From Solihabitans fulvus (GTDB lineage: Bacteria > Actinomycetota > Actinomycetes > Mycobacteriales > Pseudonocardiaceae), in assembly GCF_008386585.1 (NCBI RefSeq), contig NZ_VUOB01000028.1:1-64000 (forward strand): DNA of 64,000 nucleotides. The letters are read 5' to 3'. A program made the translations under genes and the position numbers. This document shows positions 1 to 7,806 of this stretch, one piece after another; the stretch's first letter is position 1, and each line of letters starts with the position of its first letter. The notes under the pieces were generated by a model. It worked only from the letters and a program-made list of their open reading frames with translations, ran no database searches and had not been told where the DNA came from.

Positions 1-272
1 GGCGAACTCGCCCGGCCGAGCGGAGCGAGGCCCAATAAACACAGGTAGCTCAGAAACCGGGCAGGGAGCGAAGCGAGTCGCCGGCCAGAGCGCCCCCACC
101 TGGCACACGGCCCGAACCGTCCCACTTATCAAACGGCCAGAGCGCCCCGCCTATCAAAACGGCCAGAGCGTGTCACACATCACAAAACGGGCACTAATCA
201 TATGCGAGGACGAATCCCCCTTGGCTAGCTTCGGAATTGCTCAAGTCGTAGAGCAAACCGAAGGAGCAAGTC
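1..272. other. Non-coding left edge with short repeats
   Basis: I see no convincing gene here. The 11-mer cggccagagcg occurs three times (near 81, 134 and 160), the last two inside a longer direct repeat that begins tatcaaa. An A-rich patch at 175-215 is the likely promoter region of the NmrA-like gene that starts at 273. The upstream gene lies outside the window. Confidence 0.4.
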
Positions 273-1136
273 ATGACGATCCTGGTAACCGGCGCGACTG
301 GAACTGTCGGCCGGGGCGTGGTCGGTCAACTCGTGGCCGCCGGTCAGCACGTGCGGGCACTGACCCGCGATCCGGCGGCGGCCAGGCTGCCGGCCGAGGT
401 CGAGGTGATCGCGGGCGACCTGACCCGACCTGACACCATGCTGAAGGCGTTCGACGGCGTGGATCGGGTGCACTACCTGCCGACGTTCGCCGTTCCCGAG
501 CGAACGGCCGAACTCGCGAAGTCCTTTGTCCACCTCGCCGAGGACGCTGGCGTGCGGCGAATCGTGTGTCTGTCCGGCGCTGCGGTCACCATCCGCCGGG
601 CCGGGAGTTACGAACTGCTGCACGAGGTGGAGCAGGTCATCGAGGCCTCCGGTCTGGAGTGGACACACCTGCGACCGGGTGAGTTCGCGGTGAACAAACT
701 GGACACCTGGGGTCAGTCCATTCGCGCCACAAGCGTTGTGCGCAACGCCTTTCCGGACGCACTGGGAGTACCGATCCACGAGGCCGACATCGCCGAGGTG
801 GCCGTTGCCGCGTTGCTGGAGGATGGCCATGCCGGGCGCGCCTACACCCTGACCGGCCCGGAGGCGCTCAGCCATCGGGAGCAGGCAGCCGCGATCGGCG
901 CGGGGCTGGGCCGCCCGATTCGCTTCGAGGCACAGACCTACGGACAGAGCCGGACGGCGTACATCGAGGCCGGGCTGCCGATGGAGGTCGCCGAGTACGT
1001 GCTGGGTTACCAGGCCGAGTACGCCGAGGAACCGCCCGAGGTCTCGCCGGCGTTCGAGCGAGTCACCGGCAGGCCGGGACGCACGCTCGCGCAGTGGGCG
1101 GCCGATCACGCCGCCGAGCTGGCGCTGACCAAATGA
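273..1136 (+). CDS. NmrA-like NAD(P)-binding oxidoreductase
   Basis: This 287-residue protein is an atypical short-chain reductase of the NmrA/azoreductase-like family. The N-terminus carries the dinucleotide-binding motif GATGTVG (about residues 7-13) right after the first beta strand, followed by an Arg-containing segment (TRDP) that usually selects NADPH. There is no clear YxxxK catalytic pair, which is common in this family, so it may be a redox sensor or a quinone or isomer reductase rather than a classical dehydrogenase. A GGAG ribosome-binding site lies just before the ATG. It is monocistronic and the substrate cannot be predicted. Confidence 0.8.
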   Translation: MTILVTGATGTVGRGVVGQLVAAGQHVRALTRDPAAARLPAEVEVIAGDLTRPDTMLKAFDGVDRVHYLPTFAVPERTAELAKSFVHLAEDAGVRRIVCLSGAAVTIRRAGSYELLHEVEQVIEASGLEWTHLRPGEFAVNKLDTWGQSIRATSVVRNAFPDALGVPIHEADIAEVAVAALLEDGHAGRAYTLTGPEALSHREQAAAIGAGLGRPIRFEAQTYGQSRTAYIEAGLPMEVAEYVLGYQAEYAEEPPEVSPAFERVTGRPGRTLAQWAADHAAELALTK

Positions 1137-1188
1137 CTACAGTGAGGCCCGTTCACTCACGCTGACGCCGACCGCGAACAAACCCCGC

Positions 1189-1431
1189 TCAGGCACCCGC
1201 ACCAGAGGCATGCCCAGCCGCGTCACCGTCCGACGGCCGACGACCAGTGGTCTTCCTGACCCCACGAACGGCCGCGTCGACCTGACTGCTGTACTTGCCG
1301 TTGGTGCGCCGGTTGATCACATCACTCACCTGGTCGGCGAGCTTGTTGACCTTCTCCGGATTCTTCTTGGCGTACCGGCGCGCGATGCCGGCCGCGCCGG
1401 CGAGCACCGCTGCCTTCGCGAACAGACCCAT
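1189..1431 (-). CDS. Small antitoxin-like (MT0933/Rv0909-type) protein
   Basis: An 80-residue basic protein. The start is the ATG at 1431 with GGGAG just upstream; a longer frame to 1518 adds 29 residues of no visible merit. The sequence has an alanine-rich hydrophobic N-terminus, a KKNPEKV segment, a helix resembling LADQVSDVI and a basic tail. This matches the actinobacterial small antitoxin family typified by Rv0909, although no toxin gene is adjacent. It could equally be a small envelope-associated protein. It converges on the NmrA-like gene and is divergent from the secreted esterase. Confidence 0.55.
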   Translation of the reverse strand: MGLFAKAAVLAGAAGIARRYAKKNPEKVNKLADQVSDVINRRTNGKYSSQVDAAVRGVRKTTGRRPSDGDAAGHASGAGA

Positions 1432-1559
1432 GGTGACACTCCCGTCCGTAGAACCCTTCGCCCGAATGGCTCTTGCACCCAAACCAACGCCCCCAACCAA
1501 CCGAAGGTTCCCTCTCACCTCACCAGGCGAACCTCACGCGACTCTGGCACGCTGCCGAC

Positions 1560-2519
1560 ATGCGCCGGGGCCGATGGGCGAGGACAATGCTGGCCGGCGT
1601 GGTCGTGCTGCTCGCGGCCTCCACCCTGTCGGCGTCGACCGCCACGCCCACCGTCCTCGCCGGCGACGAGTCGAACCGGACCGATCCGTGCCGGCGCCCG
1701 GTCGTCCCGGCGGGACTGACGACTCGACGCATCGTCTCCGGCGGCGCGGAACGCCTCGCGCTGCTGTACCTGCCGCGCACGGTCACCCCGACCGCGCGAG
1801 TGCCCCTGGTGTTGGACCTGCACGGCAGCGGCAGCACCCCGCGCGAGGAACTCGACCGCACCACCATCACGGCCACCGCCGACCGGGCAGGCTTCGCGGT
1901 GCTCGCCCCGCAGGCCGGCCTGCCCGTGTCGGCCGGCCGACACCGGGCCGGCTTTCTCTGGCACGTGCCCGGCGTCGGACTGGTCACCGGCAAGGTCCCG
2001 CCGCCCAACGCCCCCGACGACCTCCGGTTCCTCCGGGACGCCATCACTGCGATGGGCCACACGGTGTGCCTGGACACCAATCGGGTCTATGTCACGGGAT
2101 TCTCCGGCGGCGGCCGGATGGCCTCGCAGGTCGGCTGCGAGCTGTCCGACCGGGTCGCGGCCATCGCACCGGTGTCGGGGCTGCGGTTCCCGCAGCGCTG
2201 CCAACCGAGCCGACCGATGCCGGTCGTCTCCTTCCACGGCACCGCAGACACCGTCAACCCCTACCTCGGCGGCAAGAACTCCCGGTGGCAGCACAGCATT
2301 CCCGAGGTGACCGCACAGTGGGCGACGGCGGACCACTGTTCGCCGACACCGGTCGACGCGCGGATCACCCCGACCGTCGGCACGACGACCTACACCGGCT
2401 GCCGCGACGGCAGCGAGGTCCTCCTCTACACAATCGAGGGCGGCACGCACGCGTGGCCGACAAAAACCGTGGACGCCACAGACCTGATCTGGTCATTCTT
2501 CCAGCGCCATAACCACTGA
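1560..2519 (+). CDS. Secreted PHB depolymerase/feruloyl-esterase-like hydrolase (LpqC type)
   Basis: A 319-residue alpha/beta-hydrolase of the esterase D/polyhydroxybutyrate-depolymerase group. The ATG at 1560 is followed by a classical signal peptide (Arg-rich, then a leucine/valine/alanine core). The oxyanion strand LVLDLHGSG and the nucleophile elbow GFSGGGRMA are clear, the acid probably sits near HGTADTVNPY, and the terminal catalytic His is in GGTHAWP. Four or more cysteines suggest disulfides and an extracellular site of action. Substrates of the family are short polyesters or aryl esters; I cannot choose. The gene ends 37 bp from the converging KAS III-like gene. Confidence 0.8.
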   Translation: MRRGRWARTMLAGVVVLLAASTLSASTATPTVLAGDESNRTDPCRRPVVPAGLTTRRIVSGGAERLALLYLPRTVTPTARVPLVLDLHGSGSTPREELDRTTITATADRAGFAVLAPQAGLPVSAGRHRAGFLWHVPGVGLVTGKVPPPNAPDDLRFLRDAITAMGHTVCLDTNRVYVTGFSGGGRMASQVGCELSDRVAAIAPVSGLRFPQRCQPSRPMPVVSFHGTADTVNPYLGGKNSRWQHSIPEVTAQWATADHCSPTPVDARITPTVGTTTYTGCRDGSEVLLYTIEGGTHAWPTKTVDATDLIWSFFQRHNH

Positions 2520-2556
2520 CCCAACAACCGCTCACCCACCAACCACCGAACCGCAG

Positions 2557-3552
2557 TCACAGCTCGATAGCCGCCGCCCCACAGGAGAAACCCAGCCCGA
2601 ACGCGATAAGCAGCAACCTGGTGCCCGCCGGAGTCCGGCCGGCCGCACGCGCGAGGGACAGGTTCACGAACAGGCTAGCCGGACCCATGTTTCCCAACTC
2701 CCGCACCGGCATCGGCACGATGTTGGCGTTCAGGCCGAGCGCGCGGACACCCATCTCGAGCATCTTCGCGTTGGGCTGGTGGGCAATGACGAGATCGATG
2801 TCCCCGATCGCCCAGCCGGCCTCCTCAAGGACCTTGCCGACCATCGCCGGCATCGCCCTGATCGCGACGCGGGCGAGCCGCTGACCGTCCATCTGGTAGT
2901 AGCCGACGTCGAGCGAGACGTGCGCGTCGTGCGGGGTGGCCCGCAGGATGGGCAGCCGCCCTAGTTTCCAGTGCTCCGCATGGGTTTCCCAGCGCAGGCC
3001 GCGCACTGTCCCGGCCGGTTCGTCCGCCTGCGCCCGTTCGAGGACGACGGCGCTCGCACCCGCCCCGAAGAGCCCGACCGTCGCCGCGTCCTTCGGGTCG
3101 ACGTAGGACACGAAGTCGGCCGAGGTGGAGAGCACGACCCGCGCGCACCGGCCGGCCTGCAACATCAGGACGGCGTACTCCAGGCCGGCGATCGGCTCGG
3201 CACACACGCCGTCCAGTCCGAGCACGCGCACACGATCCAATCCAAGTCGGCCGGCGAGGAGCACGCCGCCCGGCGGCGTGAACGCCACATGCCCGGACTG
3301 GATGTGCAGCAGCATGGTCTCGTCGCCGAGGTCCGACATGGACAGCGACGCGTCGGCGCAGGCCCGCGTCACGGCGTCGACGGCGAGCCCGAGCACGTCC
3401 TCGCCGTCGCCGCACACCCGCCGGCACCGGATGCCCGTTCGATCCGTCAGCCAGGTCGGCGGGAGGCCAAGAGCGGAGGCCACGTCCGTGTTGCTGACCG
3501 TCTCGGAGCCGACGACATGGCCGACGCCACGCAGCCGAACGCGTGCTATCAC
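2557..3552 (-). CDS. KAS III-like 3-oxoacyl-ACP synthase family protein
   Basis: 331 residues from a GTG start at 3552 with a GGAAGGGG ribosome-binding site 5 bp upstream. The thiolase-fold triad of ketosynthase III is complete: Cys117 (DGVCAEP), His258 (IAHQPN) and Asn288 (GNMGPAS). The family condenses an acyl-CoA with malonyl-ACP, but in secondary metabolism KAS III relatives such as CerJ also act as acyltransferases that join acyl groups to sugars or amines. It follows the FAD monooxygenase by 115 bp on the same strand. With no ACP or ketosynthase alpha/beta nearby, a tailoring acyltransferase or starter-unit role is as likely as fatty acid synthesis. Confidence 0.82.
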   Translation of the reverse strand: MIARVRLRGVGHVVGSETVSNTDVASALGLPPTWLTDRTGIRCRRVCGDGEDVLGLAVDAVTRACADASLSMSDLGDETMLLHIQSGHVAFTPPGGVLLAGRLGLDRVRVLGLDGVCAEPIAGLEYAVLMLQAGRCARVVLSTSADFVSYVDPKDAATVGLFGAGASAVVLERAQADEPAGTVRGLRWETHAEHWKLGRLPILRATPHDAHVSLDVGYYQMDGQRLARVAIRAMPAMVGKVLEEAGWAIGDIDLVIAHQPNAKMLEMGVRALGLNANIVPMPVRELGNMGPASLFVNLSLARAAGRTPAGTRLLLIAFGLGFSCGAAAIEL

Positions 3553-3667
3553 GACACCCCTTCCGGCACGCCACGGCGGCGTCGCCGAACAGTCCGATGT
3601 GGTTGTCTGCGCCAGCTGACGCGGCAGCATCAGACTCGCAGCCCCGCGACGGCGCCGCCATCGTCCA

Positions 3668-5362
3668 TCAGGGTGCCGGCGGGCCCGCCCGGTCCGCGTC
3701 GGCGCGCCGCAGCAGGCGCAGCAAGACGCCCTCCAGGACGCGCTCCGGCGCGTCGACCAGCGTCGGGGCGCGCCAGGCGACGATCCCGTCCGGCCGAACC
3801 AGCACGACGCCGGAGGCGGCGATCCCGAAGGCGTGCGGCCACCGTCCGTCCACATCGTCGAGTTCCGTGCCCAGCCCGAGGCGGTGGCAGGCCAAGGGCA
3901 GCCCGAGGCGCATGCCGACGCGCCGGCCGGCGTGGTGCCACTCGTCCCCCTCCGCGCCGCTCAGCAGCGCGAACGTGGACCGGCAGAGGTCCACTGTGGA
4001 GACGCGGACCCCGTCGCGGATCAGCCAGAGGTGCGGCAGCCGGACCCCTGGCCGGCCGGTCGCCCGTCGAGGGTCCTCCAGCGGCGTGGCCGCGTCGTCG
4101 CCGGCGGACTCGGCGAGCACGGCTGTCGACCGATAGCGATGGCCAAAGGTCAACGCCAGATCGTCCGCAAGCGGACTGCCGCCCGCACCTGAGCCCGCGC
4201 CCGAACCAGCATCTGAACCAGCATCTGAACCAGCGTCAGGGCCAGCCGCGAACCAGGAGCGCCAGCGGGCCACGGTCTCGTGCACGGTGAGCTCCGCAAC
4301 CGGCCGCCGCTCGTCCTCGTAGGTGTCGAGCAGCCGATCGTCGGCCTGCCCGGACAGCACGAGGGCGAGCTTCCACGCCAGGTTGTGTCCGTCCTGGATG
4401 CCGGTGTTCGCGCCGTACGCGCCGGCGGGCGGCATGGAGTGCGCCGAGTCGCCGACGAGGAACACCGGACCGTGTCGATATCGGCGCGCGACGCCCGCTG
4501 TCAGCTCCCATGGCGACACCGTCTCGACCCGCACGGCCAGGCCGGGCTCGCCGACGGCGGCCCGCACCAGCTCCACGCACCGCTCCTCGGTGAAGTCGTC
4601 GACCCGTTCGCCGAGGTCAGGCCGATAACTGACGGTCAGCGAGGCCTCGTCGCCCGTGGTGATCCGCATGAACCCCGACACCTGGGTGTTGCGCACCATG
4701 CACAGCACGAGCCCGCGCCCCCGCCTGGCCGCGCCGAGGTCGGCGCGGAACCAGATGCTGACCCGGTGGTCGAGCACGCCGAGCCCGTTGAGGCCGATGC
4801 CGAGCTGCCCCCTGATCTCGGCCTTCGTCCCCTCGGCGACCACCAGGTACCGCGCGCGCACGGTGCGGCGAGCCCCGGTGTCTCGGTCCTCGAGGAGCGC
4901 GGTGACCCCGCCGGCATCGCGCTCCTCCAAGGACACCATCCTGGTGCCGAACCGGAGGTCGCCGCCGAGTCGTTCGGCGTGTGCGCGAAGCACCGGCTCC
5001 AACCTGTCCTGCCGGCAGACCGCCCAGGTCGCCGGGCTCACCTGCGCCAACACGCGTTGGTCGGTGTTGAACTCCGGTGGTTCCAGCCAGCCGATCTCCC
5101 TGCCGGCCAACGTCTCCACCCACAGCATCCCGGTCCGGTCCACGGGCCAGTCGTCCGCGAGCCGGATGTCCTGCTCGACGCCGGCCGCCCGGAACAACTC
5201 CATGGTTCTGGCGTTGTAGCCGGGCGTTCTGGCGTGGATCGCGGTGCCGACGTGCCGTTCCACCAGCAGCGCCGGCACGCGGTGCTGACCGAGGAACAGG
5301 GCGGTCGACAGTCCGGCGAGTCCACCGCCGACGATCAGGACGGATGTTGTTTCGTCATGCAT
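3668..5362 (-). CDS. FAD-dependent aromatic hydroxylase (PgaE/RdmE/TetX type)
   Basis: A 564-residue class A flavoprotein monooxygenase. The ATG at 5362 has GGAG upstream. Visible motifs are the ADP-binding GGGLAGL at the N-terminus, an Arg-rich segment for NADPH contact, and the second FAD motif GDSAHSMPP followed by GxNTGIQDGHNLAWKLA near residue 290. The C-terminal thioredoxin-like extension is typical of polyketide hydroxylases. A low-complexity Gly/Ser/Ala/Asp stretch (repeated DAGS/GAGS) around residue 390 joins the two halves. It is head-to-head with the thioesterase gene at 5504 across about 140 bp, so these divergent genes probably share a promoter region. Confidence 0.88.
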   Translation of the reverse strand: MHDETTSVLIVGGGLAGLSTALFLGQHRVPALLVERHVGTAIHARTPGYNARTMELFRAAGVEQDIRLADDWPVDRTGMLWVETLAGREIGWLEPPEFNTDQRVLAQVSPATWAVCRQDRLEPVLRAHAERLGGDLRFGTRMVSLEERDAGGVTALLEDRDTGARRTVRARYLVVAEGTKAEIRGQLGIGLNGLGVLDHRVSIWFRADLGAARRGRGLVLCMVRNTQVSGFMRITTGDEASLTVSYRPDLGERVDDFTEERCVELVRAAVGEPGLAVRVETVSPWELTAGVARRYRHGPVFLVGDSAHSMPPAGAYGANTGIQDGHNLAWKLALVLSGQADDRLLDTYEDERRPVAELTVHETVARWRSWFAAGPDAGSDAGSDAGSGAGSGAGGSPLADDLALTFGHRYRSTAVLAESAGDDAATPLEDPRRATGRPGVRLPHLWLIRDGVRVSTVDLCRSTFALLSGAEGDEWHHAGRRVGMRLGLPLACHRLGLGTELDDVDGRWPHAFGIAASGVVLVRPDGIVAWRAPTLVDAPERVLEGVLLRLLRRADADRAGPPAP

Positions 5363-5503
5363 CGAGTCTCCAGAGACCGCGCATCCGACGCTTTCCTGAC
5401 ACCAGAAACGAGCACTCGAAGTGTCGCGGCGGTCTCTTTCGTGCCGCTGACATCGGCCGGTGCCCCGCTTGCCGGACCGAGACGACCCCGTTAGGAAGGA
5501 GCC

Positions 5504-6373
5504 ATGGGAAACCTGGACGCGGACACCAGCATCGAGCCGGTCGGCGATGACCGGTACCGGGCCACGCTGTCGCAGGACTGGGCGATGTGGGGCCCCAACG
5601 GCGGCTACCTGGCCGCCATCGCGCTGCGCGCGGCGGGAGCCGCCACGGCGCTGTCTCGACCGGCGACGCTGACGTGCGGGTTCATCGGCAGCGCCACGTT
5701 CGACCCGGTCGAGTTGCAGGTCGCGAGGCTGCGCGCCGGCCGGCGCGCCGAGCTGCTGCGGGTCGAGATGTTCCAGGGCGCCAAGCAGATCCTGTCGGCC
5801 AGCGTGTGGACGGTGGCTGACGGACTGCCTGGCCCGGATCGCCAGTGGAGCGACGCGCCCTCGGCTCCTCCGCCACTGGAACTGTCCACAATGGAGGACC
5901 TGGTCGTCGCGGCCGGTGGCACACCGCTCACGCTGTGGCGGAACTACGAGGTCCGGCCGATCGGCGAGGTCCGCATCGACCCGGACCGGCCGGCCGCCGA
6001 GCCGAAAGGCCAGGCGTGGCTGCGGTTCCGCGAGCAGGCCACCTTCCCCGGCGACCCGTGGCTGGACGCCGGGCGCTGCGCCGTCGCGGCCGACATCACC
6101 GGATTCCCCACTGTGGCACGGGGTTTCGCCGCGCGGGAACTCGCCTTCATCGCGCCGACCGTCGACCTGCACCTGACCTTCCACGGCGCCACGCCAGCCG
6201 GCGAGTGGCTGCTGGTCGAGAGCGAGGGGCTGGCGGCGGGCGGCGGGCTGGTCGGCGCGCGGGCCAGGATCTGGTCACCCGGCGTCGGGCTGGTGGCCAG
6301 CGGCGGCCAGCAGCTGCTGGTCACCGTGCCGAGATCGACGCAGACCGTGCCGCACAGCTCGGCCAGGCCGTAA
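5504..6373 (+). CDS. Acyl-CoA thioesterase, double-hotdog (TesB-like)
   Basis: 289 residues with an ATG preceded by GGAAGGAG. The protein shows two hotdog-like halves. The N-terminal half holds a WxxWGPNGGYLAAIALRAA-like segment typical of actinobacterial 4HBT_3/TesB relatives, and the C-terminal half repeats the strand pattern (LHLTFHGATPAGEW). These enzymes hydrolyse acyl-CoA, here perhaps releasing a product made with the neighbouring KAS III-like enzyme. It is divergent from the FAD monooxygenase and is followed 193 bp later by the P450 on the same strand. Confidence 0.75.
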   Translation: MGNLDADTSIEPVGDDRYRATLSQDWAMWGPNGGYLAAIALRAAGAATALSRPATLTCGFIGSATFDPVELQVARLRAGRRAELLRVEMFQGAKQILSASVWTVADGLPGPDRQWSDAPSAPPPLELSTMEDLVVAAGGTPLTLWRNYEVRPIGEVRIDPDRPAAEPKGQAWLRFREQATFPGDPWLDAGRCAVAADITGFPTVARGFAARELAFIAPTVDLHLTFHGATPAGEWLLVESEGLAAGGGLVGARARIWSPGVGLVASGGQQLLVTVPRSTQTVPHSSARP

Positions 6374-6566
6374 CAGTCGACCTACCCGCGACAACCTACC
6401 CGCGACAACCCGGCCGCGACGGCCCGACCGCGACAGACCAGCGCCTCGACAGCAGGGCGGCCCGCGACAGGACGTCGCGTCCCGCCTCTACGACGCTCCT
6501 GATCGGACGGTCCGGCAACCCGTTCGGGCGTAGCCGGGCACGCCGGGGACGGTCGATGCTGGGCGC

Positions 6567-7805
6567 GTGGATTCCCCAGCCGTGCACGCCGACGAGATCG
6601 GCGTCCAGGAAGCGATCACCGCGCTGCTGAGCCCGGCGGGCCGGGGCGATCCCTACCGCTACTACGCCGTGCTCCGCGAGCAGACCCCGGTGCTGCCGAT
6701 CGGCAACTACGTGGTCCTCACCAGGCACGCGGACTGCGACCGGGTGCTCCGCGACCCGGGCTTCGCGGTCGAGCACGCCGGCTACCTCGACGCGAGCGTG
6801 CCGAACTGGCGCGAGCACTCCTCGCTGCGCGTGCTCCGCGAGTCGATGTTGTTCGCCGGGGCCCCCGACCACGAGCGCATGCGGCGGCTGGCCGGCACCG
6901 CGTTCAGCGCCCGCCGCGTGGCCGCCCTGCGCGATCCGGTACGCGAGCTGGTCGGCGCGGCCGTCGACCGGCTCGCCGAGTTGGGCGCGGACGGCGCGCC
7001 GGTGGACTTCGTCGCCGAGTTCGCCGTTCGGCTGCCGGTCGCGGTCAGCGGCGAGCTGCTCGGCATCCCGGCGGCCGACCGAGGCTGGCTTCGTGCGCAG
7101 GTCGCCGACCTGTCCGTCGCGCTGGAGACGATGCCCGACCAGGCGCAGCTCGGCGCCGCCGACGCGGCCGCCGACGCGTTGCGCGAGTACATGGCCGGGC
7201 AGGTGGCCGAGCGGCGCCGGTCGCCGCGCGAGGACCTGATCGGCGCGCTGGTGCAGGCCTCCCCGCACCTGCGGTTGGCCGCCCACGAGCTGACGGCGAA
7301 CCTGGTGCTGCTGCTCGCGGCCGGCTTCGAGACCACGAGCCACCTGCTCGGCAACGGCCTCGCGCTGCTGCTGGACCGGCCCGCCGAGTCGGCGCGGCTG
7401 CGCACCAATCCGGAACTCGCGCCGAGCTACGTCGAGGAGATGCTGCGGTACGACCCTCCGGTGCACGTCACCTCGCGGTGGGCGGACCGCGACACCGAGA
7501 TCGCCGGAGTCCCGGTGCCGCAGGGCAGGGAAGCGATCCTGGCGATCGGGTCGGCGTGCCGCGATCCCGCGCGGTTCGAGCGTCCGGACGAGTTCGTGCC
7601 GGAGCGGCCGGACAACCAGCCGCTGAGCTTCGGCGCTGGCCCGCACTTCTGCCTCGGCGCCGCACTGGCCAGGATGCAGGCGCAGCTGGCGTTTCCGTTG
7701 CTGCTGAACCGATTCCCCGGGCTCGCACTGTCGGGCCCGCCGACCAGGCGGGACCGGTTGACGCTGCACGGGTACGCCACCCTGCCGGTGATGATCGGCG
7801 ACTAG
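6567..7805 (+). CDS. Cytochrome P450
   Basis: 412 residues from a GTG start, a typical length for a soluble bacterial P450. The I-helix carries the acid-alcohol pair in AGFETTSH (Glu255-Thr256), the K-helix ExxR is Glu291-Arg294, and the heme ligand is Cys362 within FGAGPHFCLG. It would hydroxylate or otherwise oxidise a small molecule using ferredoxin electrons; no ferredoxin gene is adjacent. The stop is 1 bp from the stop of the converging AfsR-like regulator, so the two transcripts must overlap. The 193 bp upstream contain a tandem copy of cctacccgcgacaa near 6381-6410. Confidence 0.93.
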   Translation: MDSPAVHADEIGVQEAITALLSPAGRGDPYRYYAVLREQTPVLPIGNYVVLTRHADCDRVLRDPGFAVEHAGYLDASVPNWREHSSLRVLRESMLFAGAPDHERMRRLAGTAFSARRVAALRDPVRELVGAAVDRLAELGADGAPVDFVAEFAVRLPVAVSGELLGIPAADRGWLRAQVADLSVALETMPDQAQLGAADAAADALREYMAGQVAERRRSPREDLIGALVQASPHLRLAAHELTANLVLLLAAGFETTSHLLGNGLALLLDRPAESARLRTNPELAPSYVEEMLRYDPPVHVTSRWADRDTEIAGVPVPQGREAILAIGSACRDPARFERPDEFVPERPDNQPLSFGAGPHFCLGAALARMQAQLAFPLLLNRFPGLALSGPPTRRDRLTLHGYATLPVMIGD

Positions 7806-7806
7806 C